Origin: an uncultured Eubacterium sp.
GTDB taxonomy: Bacteria; Bacillota; Clostridia; Lachnospirales; Lachnospiraceae
Assembly: GCA_947642745.1 (NCBI GenBank)
Contig: CANRTU010000009.1
Span: forward strand, 17,568 to 81,567
Reading direction: 5' to 3'
Length of the DNA: 64,000 nt
Positions 1-13,328 of this stretch are shown piece after piece; positions within the stretch are counted from its first letter, which is position 1; every line of letters starts with the position of its first letter. Position numbers and translations under genes: made by a program. Under the pieces are notes generated by a model. The model had not been told where the DNA came from, ran no database searches, and worked only from the letters and a program-made list of their open reading frames with translations.

Positions 1-812
1 GCCTTTTCTATATTATGCTGGTGGACAGCTTCCAGTCCCCCCATATTTTTTAACCACTTAAACACTTTACCGCAGATATAAATGCCATAACAAGGCGGTG
101 TATTATATAGAGAATCCGCGTCTGCGTGGGTTTTGAATTTTAACATTGTCGGTGTGCCTGCCAGCACGTCTTCTGTTATCAGGTCTTCCCGGATAATAGC
201 GATCACCACGCCCGCCGGTCCCACATTTTTCTGTACGCCGCCAAATATAACGCCATATTTACTGACATCCACAGGCTCTGACAAAAAGCAGGAAGATACG
301 TCGGCCACCAGCGTGTGTCCTTTTGTATCCGGCAGTTTTTTGAATTTGGTTCCATAAATGGTATTATTTTCACAGATGTATACATAATCCATATCTTCCG
401 GAATATCCAGATCCGAACAGTCCGGAATATAGGAAAATACTTTGTCTTCCGAGGAAGCCAGTTTTACAGCTTCTCCATAGAGCGCCGCTTCCTGGTAAGC
501 TTTTTTTGCCCACTGGCCGGTTACGATATAGCCGGCTTTTTTATGTTTCATCAGGTTCATGGGAATCATCGCAAACTGCTGGGAAGCCCCGCCCTGTAAA
601 AATAACACTTTGTAATTATCCGGAATCCGCATCAGGTCCCGGATGTCCTGCTCCGCTTCTTTGATAATCGTATCGTATACTTTTGAGCGGTGGGACATTT
701 CCATTACAGACATGCCGCTGCCTTTATAATCCAGCATTTCTTCCGCTGCTTCCCTAAGTACTTCTTCCGGCAGAACCGCTGGTCCCGCAGAAAAGTTATA
801 AACTCTGCCCAT
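1..812 (-). CDS. serC: Phosphoserine aminotransferase, 3' end cut by window edge
   Basis: PLP-dependent transaminase of serine synthesis that converts 3-phosphohydroxypyruvate and glutamate to phosphoserine and 2-oxoglutarate. About 270 of an expected 360 residues are present. The N-terminus FSAGPAVLPEEVL and the segment GGVQKNVGPAGV, which holds the PLP lysine, are typical of SerC. The ATG at 812 follows an AGGAGG-type ribosome binding site. The coding sequence runs off the left edge, so the C-terminus is unseen. It begins 83 bp downstream of ilvB in the same direction, so co-transcription with the branched-chain operon is possible. Family is seen; the operon link is inferred. Confidence 0.93.
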   Translation of the reverse strand, partial: MGRVYNFSAGPAVLPEEVLREAAEEMLDYKGSGMSVMEMSHRSKVYDTIIKEAEQDIRDLMRIPDNYKVLFLQGGASQQFAMIPMNLMKHKKAGYIVTGQWAKKAYQEAALYGEAVKLASSEDKVFSYIPDCSDLDIPEDMDYVYICENNTIYGTKFKKLPDTKGHTLVADVSSCFLSEPVDVSKYGVIFGGVQKNVGPAGVVIAIIREDLITEDVLAGTPTMLKFKTHADADSLYNTPPCYGIYICGKVFKWLKNMGGLEAVHQHNIEK

Positions 813-895
813 TTCTGTCCTCCTGTCATAACTCATAAACCCACAGATTTATATATATTCATAAGTTTCTAATATTCAGAATCATTTCCAGTATC

Positions 896-2572
896 TTATT
901 TATTCAGGTCTTCTTCTGAAAACGCCTCGCTGATCGGCGCTCCCGGCGCTACCATTGGCCATACTTTGTCGTCCCGGTCCACAATGCAGTCCAGCACTAC
1001 CGGTCCGTCACAGGCCAGCGCCTGTTCAAAAGCGGCGTCAAATTCTTCCCTGGTAGTCACACGTATCCCCCGGGCACCCATGGCCTGGGCTACTTTCGCA
1101 AAATCCACTCCGTCGTCCAGCACTGTGGCCGAATAACGCTCTTCATAAAACAGATTCTGCCACTGACGCACCATGCCAAGTACATGATTGTTGACTATGA
1201 CTTCGATTAACGGCAGTTTTTCCCGGACTGCCGTGGCAATTTCATTCATGTTCATCCTGAAACAACCGTCTCCGGCAATATTGACCACCTGCTGGTCCGG
1301 ATTGGCAATCTGGGCGCCTATGGCCGCTCCCAGTCCGTAACCCATGGTACCAAGGCCGCCGGAAGTTAACAGCTGTCCGGGTCTGGAATATTTGTAATAC
1401 TGGGCCGTCCACATCTGATGCTGTCCTACTTCCGCTACGATAATGGCGTCTCCCTTTGTTTTTTCATAGATCTTTTCTACGATATAAGGGCCGCAGAGAC
1501 CTGTCTGGCGATACGTGGACGGATATTTCTTCTGATAGCCTGCGATCTGCTCCATCCACTGGGTATGATCCTGCTGTTCCAGCTGGCTGTTGATTCTGGA
1601 AAGGCTTTCTTTCAGATCGCCAATCACGCTGGAGGTGACGATAATATTTTTATTAATCTCCGCCGGGTCCACATCAAACTGTACGATTTTTGCGTTTCTG
1701 GCGAATTTCTTCGCATTGCCGATGACACGGTCGCTGAAACGGACGCCAATGGCCAGCAGCAAATCGCATTCACTGACTCCGTAGTTGGAAGTCTTTGTGC
1801 CATGCATACCCAGCATACCTGTATATCCGGGATTGTTGCCATCAAAGGCTCCTTTTCCCATTAATGTATCGCAGACCGGAGCCTGCACTTTCTCCACAAA
1901 TGTTTTAAGCTCGTCTGCCGCCTTGGATAATACGACTCCGCCGCCAACGAATATATATGGTTTTTTTGATTTACTGATGTATTTTATCGCCAGGTCGATG
2001 TCTTCCTGCCGCAGCTTATCCGTTACCCGCTCCGGCATCTGTATCGTTTCACTTGTAAATTCCGTCTGATTAGCGGTCACATCCTTTGGAATGTCCACCA
2101 GCACCGGCCCCGGCCTGCCTTTTCTGGCTATGTGAAATGCCCGCCGGATAATCTTTGCCAGATCCGCCACATCTTTTACAATAAAATTGTGCTTTGTAAT
2201 CGGCGTGGTAATACCGGCGATATCTATTTCCTGAAAGCTGTCTTTGCCAAGCAGCGGTACGGTTACGTTGCAGGTCAGCGCCACCATTGGAATGGAATCC
2301 ATGTATGCCGTAGCGATACCAGTGACCAGATTGGTAGCCCCGGGACCGCTGGTGGCAAGACATACGCCTACTTTCCCGGTACTGCGTGCGTACCCGTCCG
2401 CAGCGTGGGAGGCTCCCTGTTCATGGGATACCAGCACATGCTTTATTTCATTTCTATGTCTGTACAATTCATCGTATACATTTAAAATTGCCCCGCCCGG
2501 ATATCCGAACACCGTATCGACTCCCTGCTCTCTGAGGCATTCAATTACGATCTGCGCTCCAGTCAGCTGCAT
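896..2572 (-). CDS. ilvB: Acetolactate synthase large subunit
   Basis: TPP-dependent enzyme that condenses two pyruvates, or pyruvate and 2-oxobutyrate, in the first common step of valine, leucine and isoleucine synthesis. At 558 residues it has the usual length. The N-terminal TPP region has GYPGGAILNVYD and the glutamate in HEQGASHAADGYAR. The C-terminal diphosphate/Mg motif begins GDGCFRMNMN near residue 434. An AAGGAAGG ribosome binding site precedes the ATG. It lies third in leuB-ilvD-ilvB. No regulatory subunit (ilvN) or ilvC is adjacent, so those must be elsewhere if the pathway is complete. Confidence 0.95.
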   Translation of the reverse strand: MQLTGAQIVIECLREQGVDTVFGYPGGAILNVYDELYRHRNEIKHVLVSHEQGASHAADGYARSTGKVGVCLATSGPGATNLVTGIATAYMDSIPMVALTCNVTVPLLGKDSFQEIDIAGITTPITKHNFIVKDVADLAKIIRRAFHIARKGRPGPVLVDIPKDVTANQTEFTSETIQMPERVTDKLRQEDIDLAIKYISKSKKPYIFVGGGVVLSKAADELKTFVEKVQAPVCDTLMGKGAFDGNNPGYTGMLGMHGTKTSNYGVSECDLLLAIGVRFSDRVIGNAKKFARNAKIVQFDVDPAEINKNIIVTSSVIGDLKESLSRINSQLEQQDHTQWMEQIAGYQKKYPSTYRQTGLCGPYIVEKIYEKTKGDAIIVAEVGQHQMWTAQYYKYSRPGQLLTSGGLGTMGYGLGAAIGAQIANPDQQVVNIAGDGCFRMNMNEIATAVREKLPLIEVIVNNHVLGMVRQWQNLFYEERYSATVLDDGVDFAKVAQAMGARGIRVTTREEFDAAFEQALACDGPVVLDCIVDRDDKVWPMVAPGAPISEAFSEEDLNK

Positions 2573-2677
2573 TGTCTCTGCCTTCCTTTCTTTTGCAATA
2601 TTACTGTTTCATAATACTGTTTCACGATGCCGGCAGCCCTGTAACTCCCGGCTGTCAGCATCATGGATCATATCTGT

Positions 2678-4354
2678 CTACTCTGATTTTCCGGGTATCC
2701 GCAGAACCGCTCCCAGGTTCCCGGATGTAACCATAGACGCATAGCGTGAAAGATATCCGCTGGTTACTTTTGGCTCCGCCGGCTGCCATTGTGCCCTTCT
2801 GGCCGCCAGCTCTTCGTCAGAAACCGCCAGTTCCAGGGACAGCTTCGGAATGTTAATGCGGATTATATCTCCCTCACGTACCAGGGCAATCGGCCCGCCC
2901 ACAGCCGCTTCCGGCGATACATGGCCAATGGACGCTCCCCTGCTGGCTCCGGAAAAACGTCCGTCGGTAATGAGCGCCACGGAGGCCCCAAGGCCCATGC
3001 CTGCGATGGCGGAAGTCGGATTGAGCATTTCCCGCATTCCCGGACCGCCTTTTGGCCCCTCATAGCGGATTACCACCACATCACCGGCGTGGATATTGCC
3101 GCCCTTGATGGCCGCAATGGCGTCTTCCTCACAGTCAAACACCCTGGCTGGTCCTTCGTGAACCATCATCTCTTCCGCCACGGCGGAACGTTTTACAACT
3201 GAGCCGTCCGGAGCCAGGTTGCCTTTTAATACAGCCAGGCCGCCGGTCTTACTGTATGGATTGTCCACCGGACGGATTACCTGCGGATTTTTGTTTACCG
3301 CATCCGCAATATTTTCACCGATGGTTTTTCCGGTAACTGTCATGCAGTCTGTATGCAGCAGGCCGATATCCGCCAGCTGTTTCATAACCGCATAGACGCC
3401 GCCCGCTTCATTTAAGTCTTCCATATAAGTCGGGCCTGCCGGCGCCAGATGACAAAGGTTCGGCGTTTTTTCACTTATTTCGTTGGCAAAGGCAATGTCA
3501 AAGTCAAAACCGGTCTCGTGGGCAATGGCCGGCAGATGCAGCATACTGTTGGTAGAACATCCCAACGCCATATCTACCGTCAGTGCGTTGATTATGGCTT
3601 CTTTCGTCATAATATCCCTTGGACGGATGTTCTTTTCCAGCATCTCCATAACCGCCATGCCGGCGTGTTTTGCCAGCCGGATACGATCCGAATATACCGC
3701 CGGAATCGTACCGTTGCCTCCCAGCCCCATGCCAAGCGCCTCTGTCAGGCAGTTCATGGAATTGGCCGTGTACATTCCTGAACAGGAGCCGCAGGTCGGA
3801 CATACCTTTTCTTCGTATTCCTGTACATCCGCTTCACTCATCGTACCCGCCGCATAGGAACCTACCGCCTCAAACATGGAGGAAAGGCTGCGCTTCTGCC
3901 CCTGTACCCGTCCTGCCAGCATCGGGCCGCCGGATACAAATACAGTCGGTACATTGATTCTGGCCGCCGCCATTAAAAGTCCCGGTACATTTTTATCACA
4001 GTTTGGCACCATAACCAGGGCGTCAAACTGATGGGCCAGCGCCATACATTCTGTAGAATCCGCAATCAGATCCCTGGTTACCAGTGAATATTTCATTCCG
4101 ATATGGCCCATGGCAATCCCGTCGCAGACCGCAATGGCCGGAAATACCACCGGCACCCCGCCAGCCTGTGCCACACCCAGCTTTACGGCATCCACAATTT
4201 TATCCAGATTTATATGGCCCGGTACGATTTCATTATAAGAGCTTACGATACCTACCATTGGTTTTTTCATTTCTTCTTCTGTAAAGCCTGCGGCACGGAA
4301 CAGGGAACGGTGCGGCGCCTGCTGCATACCGGCTTTTACCTGATCACTTTTCAT
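2678..4354 (-). CDS. ilvD: Dihydroxy-acid dehydratase
   Basis: Iron-sulfur dehydratase that makes the 2-oxo acid precursors of valine and isoleucine. The 558 residues match the IlvD/Edd family. Cluster-ligand cysteines are visible in [11 protein letters not shown] and [19 protein letters not shown], and [10 protein letters not shown] lies near the C-terminus. The ATG has an AAGGGATG-type ribosome binding site. It is 71 bp downstream of leuB and 105 bp upstream of ilvB on the same strand, so the three genes very probably form one biosynthetic operon. No T-box leader was recognised upstream. Confidence 0.96.
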   Translation of the reverse strand: MKSDQVKAGMQQAPHRSLFRAAGFTEEEMKKPMVGIVSSYNEIVPGHINLDKIVDAVKLGVAQAGGVPVVFPAIAVCDGIAMGHIGMKYSLVTRDLIADSTECMALAHQFDALVMVPNCDKNVPGLLMAAARINVPTVFVSGGPMLAGRVQGQKRSLSSMFEAVGSYAAGTMSEADVQEYEEKVCPTCGSCSGMYTANSMNCLTEALGMGLGGNGTIPAVYSDRIRLAKHAGMAVMEMLEKNIRPRDIMTKEAIINALTVDMALGCSTNSMLHLPAIAHETGFDFDIAFANEISEKTPNLCHLAPAGPTYMEDLNEAGGVYAVMKQLADIGLLHTDCMTVTGKTIGENIADAVNKNPQVIRPVDNPYSKTGGLAVLKGNLAPDGSVVKRSAVAEEMMVHEGPARVFDCEEDAIAAIKGGNIHAGDVVVIRYEGPKGGPGMREMLNPTSAIAGMGLGASVALITDGRFSGASRGASIGHVSPEAAVGGPIALVREGDIIRINIPKLSLELAVSDEELAARRAQWQPAEPKVTSGYLSRYASMVTSGNLGAVLRIPGKSE

Positions 4355-4425
4355 AATTTACATCCCTTCTGTCAAAAAAATACAAAAACTAATATATAAC
4401 ATTTAAATAAAAACAATTCCTGGTC

Positions 4426-5526
4426 TTAAATCCTCTCACAGATCAGATCACCCATCTGTGCCGTACCCACCAGTGTCACTGCTGCCTTTTTGTCTTCTTC
4501 CCGCGGCATAATATCAATCGTACGGAAGCCTTCTTTTAATACCTGCTTTACGGCCGCTTCCACTGCCCGCGCCTCTTCGTCCAGATCAAAGCTGTAACGC
4601 AGCATCATGGCTGCGGACAGAATGGTAGCAATCGGATTTGCGATGCCTTTGCCCGCAATGTCCGGAGCGGAACCGCCGCTTGGTTCATACAGACCGGATT
4701 TCGTATCATTCAGGCTGGCGGATGAAAGCATCCCGATAGAACCTGTCACCATGGACGCTTCGTCGGATAAAATATCTCCAAACATATTTTCTGTTAAAAT
4801 AACATCAAACTGTTTCGGGTCTTTGACCAGCTGCATGGCACAGTTGTCCACCAGCATATGTTCGTAAGCGACTTCCGGATAATCCTTCGCTACTTCTTCT
4901 ACAATCTTTCTCCACAGTCTGGAAGAATCCAGTACGTTTGCCTTATCCACGCTTGTTACTTTTTTGCGGCGTTTTAACGCGATTTCAAAGCCCCGTCTGG
5001 CAATTCTGCGGATTTCATCCTCATTATAGACCAGGGTGTCCACAGCGGTCATCCGGCCGTCCCGGATTTCTGTCACCCGGTCTCCAAAATACAGACCGCC
5101 GGTTAATTCCCTCATAATCATCATGTCAAAGCCGTCCCCGATAATGTCTTCCCGCAGCGGACAGGCTTCTTTTAACTCTTCATACAAGTATGCCGGACGC
5201 AGATTGGCAAACAGATTCAGCTCTTTGCGCAGTTTTAACAGTCCCGCTTCCGGACGCAGCGACGGCTCCAGCTGGTACCAGGGAGAAGTGGCCGTATTGC
5301 CCCCGATCGAACCCATTAATACCGCATCGCATGCTTTTGCCTGCGCAATCGCTTCGTCTGTCAGCGGCACCCCGGTGGCATCTATGGAACATCCTCCCAT
5401 TAAAATATGTTCATAAGCAAATGAATGGCCGTATTTTTCACTGACCCTGTTTAACACTTTCTTTGCTTCAGCAACGATTTCCGGCCCGATTCCATCACCG
5501 GAAATAACACCTATCTGATATCCCAT
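4426..5526 (-). CDS. leuB: 3-isopropylmalate dehydrogenase
   Basis: NAD-dependent oxidative decarboxylase of leucine synthesis. It has 366 residues, normal for LeuB. The N-terminus has [16 protein letters not shown], and the substrate/metal region is [16 protein letters not shown] followed by [15 protein letters not shown]. The choice of LeuB over isocitrate or tartrate dehydrogenase rests on length, sequence feel and its ilvD-ilvB neighbours. It is the first gene of the operon, and a possible terminator separates it from yajC. leuA lies about 51 kb away in this window, and leuCD are not seen. Confidence 0.94.
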   Translation of the reverse strand: MGYQIGVISGDGIGPEIVAEAKKVLNRVSEKYGHSFAYEHILMGGCSIDATGVPLTDEAIAQAKACDAVLMGSIGGNTATSPWYQLEPSLRPEAGLLKLRKELNLFANLRPAYLYEELKEACPLREDIIGDGFDMMIMRELTGGLYFGDRVTEIRDGRMTAVDTLVYNEDEIRRIARRGFEIALKRRKKVTSVDKANVLDSSRLWRKIVEEVAKDYPEVAYEHMLVDNCAMQLVKDPKQFDVILTENMFGDILSDEASMVTGSIGMLSSASLNDTKSGLYEPSGGSAPDIAGKGIANPIATILSAAMMLRYSFDLDEEARAVEAAVKQVLKEGFRTIDIMPREEDKKAAVTLVGTAQMGDLICERI

Positions 5527-5561
5527 CTGAAAACATCCTTTCTTCTGTTATGAAATAATTG

Positions 5562-5606
5562 AAAAACCGGACGCTGCCAGGCCCCGCAAAACGCAGGACT
5601 GGCGGC
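5562..5606 (-). terminator. Probable intrinsic terminator after yajC
   Basis: On the minus strand an imperfect GC-rich stem (arms near 5599-5606 and 5573-5580, with a second inner stem) is followed by a run of five T. It sits between yajC and leuB and would end the yajC transcript. One mismatch in the outer stem lowers confidence. Confidence 0.5.
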
Positions 5607-5647
5607 TGTGTCATATGAATCGTGCACGAATGTGCCAATGGACAGGC

Positions 5648-5995
5648 TTATTTGCCTTTTTTCTCTTTCTTTTCCTGTTTGTCTTCTACTGCTTTGGATG
5701 CGTCTTCCGGCTTTTCCACTACGGAGATAGCCGCCCGCTGCATCGGAATCCGGCAGTTACGGTTACTTCCGAATTCTATGATAACCGTATCCCCGGAAAT
5801 GTCTATAATAGTACCATAAAATCCGCTGGTTGTCAGTACGGTATCCCCTACTTCCAGCGCCGCAAGCATGGCCTCTTTCCGTTTCTGTTCCTTTTGCTGG
5901 GGCCGCATCATCACAAAATACATGAATGCGAACAAAATCCCCATGGATAAGATCATGCCAAGCATACTTCCGCCGGCTTCGGCTGCTAAAATCAT
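5648..5995 (-). CDS. yajC: Preprotein translocase subunit YajC
   Basis: Small single-pass membrane protein of the Sec/SecDF/YidC holotranslocon. It has 115 residues with an N-terminal hydrophobic segment (about residues 10-30, ending in YFVMMRPQQKEQKRK, the YajC signature). A compact soluble domain with GDTVLTTSGFYGTI follows, then a lysine/glutamate-rich tail. AGGAGGG precedes the ATG. It lies downstream of tgt, a common order in Clostridia, but secD/secF and the SCIFF peptide genes often found nearby are replaced here by the leu/ilv operon. Confidence 0.95.
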   Translation of the reverse strand: MILAAEAGGSMLGMILSMGILFAFMYFVMMRPQQKEQKRKEAMLAALEVGDTVLTTSGFYGTIIDISGDTVIIEFGSNRNCRIPMQRAAISVVEKPEDASKAVEDKQEKKEKKGK

Positions 5996-6018
5996 ATATT
6001 CCCTCCTAACATGACTGT

Positions 6019-6039
6019 AAAAATCACCGCCTGGGGCGG
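6019..6039 (-). terminator. Short hairpin with T-run between tgt and yajC
   Basis: On the minus strand CCGCC-CCA-GGCGG (6039-6027) is followed after a few bases by five T (6023-6019). It lies only about 25 bases before the yajC start, so it may act as an attenuator with read-through rather than a full stop. Confidence 0.45.
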
Positions 6040-6309
6040 CTTTTCATTCAGCGGTCCCACAGAACACCCTGCGGCGGCTGCCGGACCGCCTGTCTTTAAG
6101 CGTGACTGAAAATGATGCGGGCTCCACAGGGCACAGGTCCCGGACACGGAACACTTTAACCGCGCACAGGGACGCAGCCAGTTTCACCAGATCCGGAAAG
6201 GATCCCCCGCAAACCCGGACTTCCGGACTGCCGGAATAAATTTTCAGACACACGCTGAATCATACACAAACAGTATTGTACACAAATGCGCCGGATTCAG
6301 CAATACATT
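6040..6309. other. tgt-yajC spacer with no firm gene
   Basis: The minus strand holds a 69-codon open frame (6253-6044, GTG start) with plausible codon use, but it has no ribosome binding site and no family I recognise. I see no RNA motif. It may be a decayed gene or simply leader sequence. Confidence 0.3.
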
Positions 6310-7443
6310 TTATAAAAAATTCATTCCCTCCAGCTTCTTCGCCTTATAAGAAGCAAAACGGCCTTCCTCCAGCGCATCCCGGATCTCTTCCATCATATTG
6401 TTATAAAAATAAAGGTTATGCAGCACACACAGGCGCATACCAAGCATTTCCTTTGCTTTTAGCAGATGACGGATATACGCCCTGCTGTATGTGCGGCATG
6501 CGGGACACTGACACCCTTCTTCGATGGGACTCATATCCTTTTCGTACTGTTTATTAAACAGGTTCCGCTTGCCCCTGCTGGTATAGACATGTCCGTGGCG
6601 TCCATTTCTTGCCGGATATACGCAGTCAAAAAAATCCACGCCCCGCTCCACGCCTTCCAGTATATTCTCCGGCGTGCCCACGCCCATCAGATATACCGGT
6701 TTCTCCGCCGGCAGATGGGGCAGTGTCACATCCAGAATATGATACATTTCTTCATGGGTCTCCCCTACTGCCAGTCCGCCCACCGCATAACCGTCCAGTT
6801 CCATTTCCGCAATGCGTTTCGCATGATCCATGCGGATATCGTCGAATATGGCTCCCTGGTTAATGGCAAACAGCAGCTGGTCGTGATTGATCGTATCTTC
6901 CAGGCTATTGAGCCGCTCCATCTCAGTTTTGCACCGCTGCAGCCACCTGGTAGTACGGTCTACGGAATGCTGGACGTAACTGCGGTCCGCCAGACTGGGC
7001 GGGCATTCGTCAAAGGCCATGGCAATCGTAGAAGCCAGATTGGACTGGATCTGCATACTCTGTTCCGGCCCCATAAATATTTTGCGCCCGTCAATATGGG
7101 AATTGAATAATACCCCTTCTTCTTTGATTTTTCGCAGTCCTGCCAGGGAAAACACCTGAAAACCGCCGGAGTCTGTCAGTATGGGCCTGTCCCATACGAT
7201 AAATCTGTGCAGTCCGCCCATCTCCCGGATCAGTCCGTCTCCGGGACGGACATGCAGATGATACGTATTGGACAGTTCTACCTGGCACTTCAGCCCTGCC
7301 AGATCTTCGGTGGAAACAGCTCCCTTAATGGCCCCGCAGGTTCCCACATTCATAAATACCGGTGTCTGGATGTCGCCGTGTACGGTATGAAAAATTCCCC
7401 GTCTGGCACGGCCTTCCTGTTTTATGACTTCAAATCTCATCAT
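6310..7443 (-). CDS. tgt: tRNA-guanine transglycosylase
   Basis: Exchanges guanine 34 for the queuosine precursor preQ1 in GUN-anticodon tRNAs. It has 377 residues, standard for bacterial Tgt. The catalytic aspartate is in LTDSGGFQVFSLAGLRK, the nucleophile region is the FDDIRMDHAKR to GGLAVGE stretch, and the zinc site is CQCPACRTYSRAYIRHLL with a later histidine in LHNLYFYNN. Its start overlaps the stop of the upstream IMP cyclohydrolase gene by 4 bp, which implies translational coupling. Confidence 0.96.
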   Translation of the reverse strand: MMRFEVIKQEGRARRGIFHTVHGDIQTPVFMNVGTCGAIKGAVSTEDLAGLKCQVELSNTYHLHVRPGDGLIREMGGLHRFIVWDRPILTDSGGFQVFSLAGLRKIKEEGVLFNSHIDGRKIFMGPEQSMQIQSNLASTIAMAFDECPPSLADRSYVQHSVDRTTRWLQRCKTEMERLNSLEDTINHDQLLFAINQGAIFDDIRMDHAKRIAEMELDGYAVGGLAVGETHEEMYHILDVTLPHLPAEKPVYLMGVGTPENILEGVERGVDFFDCVYPARNGRHGHVYTSRGKRNLFNKQYEKDMSPIEEGCQCPACRTYSRAYIRHLLKAKEMLGMRLCVLHNLYFYNNMMEEIRDALEEGRFASYKAKKLEGMNFL

Positions 7444-8153
7444 TTATTTTTATTCACAATCCTTGTCTCATATTTTCCAGTAACGCATTCAATATATCTC
7501 ACAAACAGGGACACTTTATTTTCTTCATTCAGACTCTTCCACAGACTGTCTGTAAATGTGTCGATGCCGCCTTTTAACTCTATCCATACCGGTTCTCCTT
7601 CAAAAGAAGGCAGCGGTTCCCCGTCTCCACGATACGTATGGATAAAATGTCCCTCCCCTGCCAGCGGATGTTCATAAGAAAAAGTATAACGGCAGCATGA
7701 TTCCGGTCTGCCCTGGCTGCTCTTTAAAATAGACATGTCGTAGTGGCATGAGCCGTCTTCCAGATGCAGCAGGCCTGAAATGCGTGGCGTATAATTAGGC
7801 GCATCCGGTTCAAATTCCCTGGTGCGCAGCGCCTGTTCAAATGTCCGGGATTTCTCCATCTCCTCAAACACGGTATCGGTCTGATCTCCGTTCGTAACAA
7901 TGGTTTTATTGCCGGACACACGTACCGGCGCATAGATAATCAGCTCCGGATCACTTAATTTCGCCGGATCAAAAGCCTGTGTGCGGATTCCCGGACCTTC
8001 TTCAATAAAAATACGGTTACGGCTGTTAACGCTTCTGCCCATAATAAAATAAGCAATAACCGCATGTCTGCCGTCCTCTGATCTGCCAATGACAATTCCT
8101 CTGCCCGGATAAGAATTCGTGCCAAGTATTTCTGTCAGTGATGCTGGTTTCAT
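7440..8153 (-). CDS. PurO-type IMP cyclohydrolase family protein
   Basis: The 237-residue product resembles the COG3363/PF07826 IMP cyclohydrolase fold, which in archaea closes FAICAR to IMP. The start has TEILGTNSYPGRGIVIGRSE and AYFIMGRSVNSRNRIF, both typical of the family. Many Clostridia carry such a gene in addition to or in place of PurH; which applies here cannot be told from the window. AAAGGAGGAAAC precedes the ATG. The gene overlaps tgt by 4 bp, so the two are co-translated, although a metabolic link to queuosine is not obvious. Confidence 0.8.
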   Translation of the reverse strand: MKPASLTEILGTNSYPGRGIVIGRSEDGRHAVIAYFIMGRSVNSRNRIFIEEGPGIRTQAFDPAKLSDPELIIYAPVRVSGNKTIVTNGDQTDTVFEEMEKSRTFEQALRTREFEPDAPNYTPRISGLLHLEDGSCHYDMSILKSSQGRPESCCRYTFSYEHPLAGEGHFIHTYRGDGEPLPSFEGEPVWIELKGGIDTFTDSLWKSLNEENKVSLFVRYIECVTGKYETRIVNKNK

Positions 8154-8318
8154 ATCTGTTTCCTCCTTTTGTAGTCTTTAATAGTCCCGTGCGTTCATTG
8201 TATTATCCTATCACACACAATTTTAAATTACAATAAGGGAATTCTGGATTGTTACATAGTACCGGATTGTTACATAACAAAAAAAAGCGGCCGCCCGGTT
8301 CTTACAAATCCTCCGGGG

Positions 8319-8364
8319 CAAAAATACAGCACAGGCTTTAAGACACGCTTAAAGCCTGTGCTGT
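8319..8364 (-). terminator. Terminator of the beta-glucoside operon
   Basis: A perfect 17-bp inverted repeat (8326-8342 and 8348-8364) with a 5-base loop is followed on the minus strand by ATTTTTG. It stands 49 bp after the DUF3784 gene and would end the licT-bglP-bglA-DUF3784 transcript. The rest of the 259-bp spacer holds only an A8 run beside GCGGCCGC and the IMP cyclohydrolase 5' region. Confidence 0.85.
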
Positions 8365-8412
8365 ACTGCTATATCCGCCTGCTATATAAGATAGAATATA
8401 TTTGATAAGAAT

Positions 8413-8738
8413 TCAGGAACGATACCTCTTTTCCGCCCTGATATAACACCCGATTCCCATTCCTGTAAAAACCAGGCAGCTGATCAGACAGCATAGCGCA
8501 AATATTTTGTCTGGCCGCTCCAAGGAAAGCGGTATGGAAAGTACAAACAGCCCGGTACCTGCCAGCATCACCCCTTTACCCGTCAGCATACAGTAAGCGG
8601 ACGTATTTTCTCCCGGCTTATGCCGGTATCCCGGTATCCAGTCTGTTTTTTCCTTTTTCCAGATGCCATAACCGGTGGCTATCAGGGCAATGGCGGTAAA
8701 AAAGCAGAACATGCCGGTCTGACGGCTTTTTGTAAGCA

Positions 8739-8739
<1 letters not shown>
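8413..8739 (-). CDS. DUF3784-like small membrane protein
   Basis: A 108-residue protein with three hydrophobic stretches (about residues 10-28, 55-70 and 80-97) separated by short polar loops. The pattern KEKTDWIPGYRHKPGENTSAYC followed by a hydrophobic helix resembles DUF3784; the function is unknown. Its ATG shares one base with the GH1 stop codon (TAATG), so it is translated with that operon. Whether it helps glucoside uptake is unknown. Confidence 0.65.
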
Positions 8740-12160
<3,421 letters not shown>

Positions 12161-12427
12161 AATACGTTCCTCCTTGATCTTATCATATTATTTATGTAAT
12201 GAGCCGGCTGCGCCAGGCTCCATTCACATACATATTTTTCCATATCTGTATCCATGGTTTCCTGCTCACTGACACATGACTGCCTCACAGGCTCTCCATT
12301 TCCCCGGTTATTTTTTCCATGAATCTTCCCCCGGCTGTATCGTATCCGGAGTACGGACGTACCACACTATCCATATTATATATGCTTTATCCCGGTGAGT
12401 CCTCCGGTTTCTTTCTTTTATGAGTAA
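12161..12427. other. Spacer between licT and bglP without recognised sites
   Basis: About 270 bp with short hairpins, but no second RAT sequence, no clear promoter and no supported gene on either strand. bglP expression therefore probably depends on read-through from licT. Confidence 0.4.
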
Positions 12428-12473
12428 CCCCCCCCCCGGAGAATCTGTGTCTACGGGGTTATACCCCCCCCCC
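12428..12473. repeat. Two 10-base C/G homopolymer tracts
   Basis: C10 runs at 12428-12437 and 12464-12473 (G10 on the licT strand), each flanked by similar bases (TCC before and T after on the minus strand). The second lies inside the last codons of the licT-type gene and the first just after its stop. Such tracts are prone to replication slippage and to assembly error. Confidence 0.85.
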
Positions 12474-13302
12474 GGACAGAAGCGACCCTTACAATATGTA
12501 CCGTCAGAAATGTCAGCTCTTCTTCTCCGGCCACAACACCGTGCCGGCTGTTTACATATTCCCCGATTTTGCGTGCGCATCCGAATGCCGCAGGATAGCC
12601 CTGCTTCATTGTCTCATAGAGAAAGTCTCCCTGATGCTCCAGTGGTTTTTTATCCAGCACCCGCTGCGCAAAAAACAGCAGGTGGGTGACAAAACGCTGG
12701 TAATCCAGGGATTCCTGATCCAGATCCACTTTCAGCACACATCTTACGATATTCAGCGCACCGTTTACGATCGAAATCATATTCTCCGTCCGGTTCATAT
12801 TTCCATCATACTCCGCATTTACAAGATGCAGGGCAATGGAGGCCGCTTCTTCATCCGGCAGCCGGATGTGACAGCATTGTTCAATAATATCCAGGGCATA
12901 CCTGCCAATAGCAAATTCTCTGGGATATATTTTCTGAATCTCCCAGTAAAGGGCGGTTTTAAATGTAATCCCTTTCTGAAAACGTTCAATGGCAAAATCA
13001 ATATGGTCCGTCAGCATGATATATACGTTCTTTTTCAGTTCTTTTCCCAGATTTTTTATCGCATAATCCACGATCCGGGTTCCTGCCTGTACAGATTCCA
13101 GACGGACTTCCAGGAACAGCTGTCTGAGCCTTGCCGTGGAAGTGGCTGTATCCATGCTGAAAGTTTTTTCTATTTTACTTTCATCAATCAGATCTCCCGG
13201 CTTCAGCTTCCACCCGATCCCTTTTCCCATAATGATAATTTCCTGGCCCTTTTCATTATTTGATGTAATTACATTATTATTTAGGATTTTTTTTACGATC
13301 AT
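12451..13302 (-). CDS. licT: BglG/LicT family transcriptional antiterminator
   Basis: RNA-binding antiterminator of 283 residues. The N-terminal CAT domain (MIVKKILNNNVITSNNEKGQ, residues 1-55) binds the RAT RNA. Two PTS regulation domains follow, with conserved histidines in LTDHIDFA, IALHLVNAEYD, FVTHLLFFAQR and FLTVHIVRV. The PTS permease would control its activity by phosphorylation. The last residues (RGGGITP) come from a G10 tract after the point where the family normally ends, so a slip there would change only the tail. It heads the operon and is probably autoregulated through the leader at 13329-13424. Confidence 0.93.
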   Translation of the reverse strand: MIVKKILNNNVITSNNEKGQEIIIMGKGIGWKLKPGDLIDESKIEKTFSMDTATSTARLRQLFLEVRLESVQAGTRIVDYAIKNLGKELKKNVYIMLTDHIDFAIERFQKGITFKTALYWEIQKIYPREFAIGRYALDIIEQCCHIRLPDEEAASIALHLVNAEYDGNMNRTENMISIVNGALNIVRCVLKVDLDQESLDYQRFVTHLLFFAQRVLDKKPLEHQGDFLYETMKQGYPAAFGCARKIGEYVNSRHGVVAGEEELTFLTVHIVRVASVRGGGITP

Positions 13303-13328
13303 TACCTTCTCCGCCAGTCAATTTGGGC

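Noticed and set aside
8279..8300. Second terminator from A8 next to GCGGCCGC
   Set aside because: The GC palindrome has no loop, and the stronger hairpin at 8326-8364 already explains termination.
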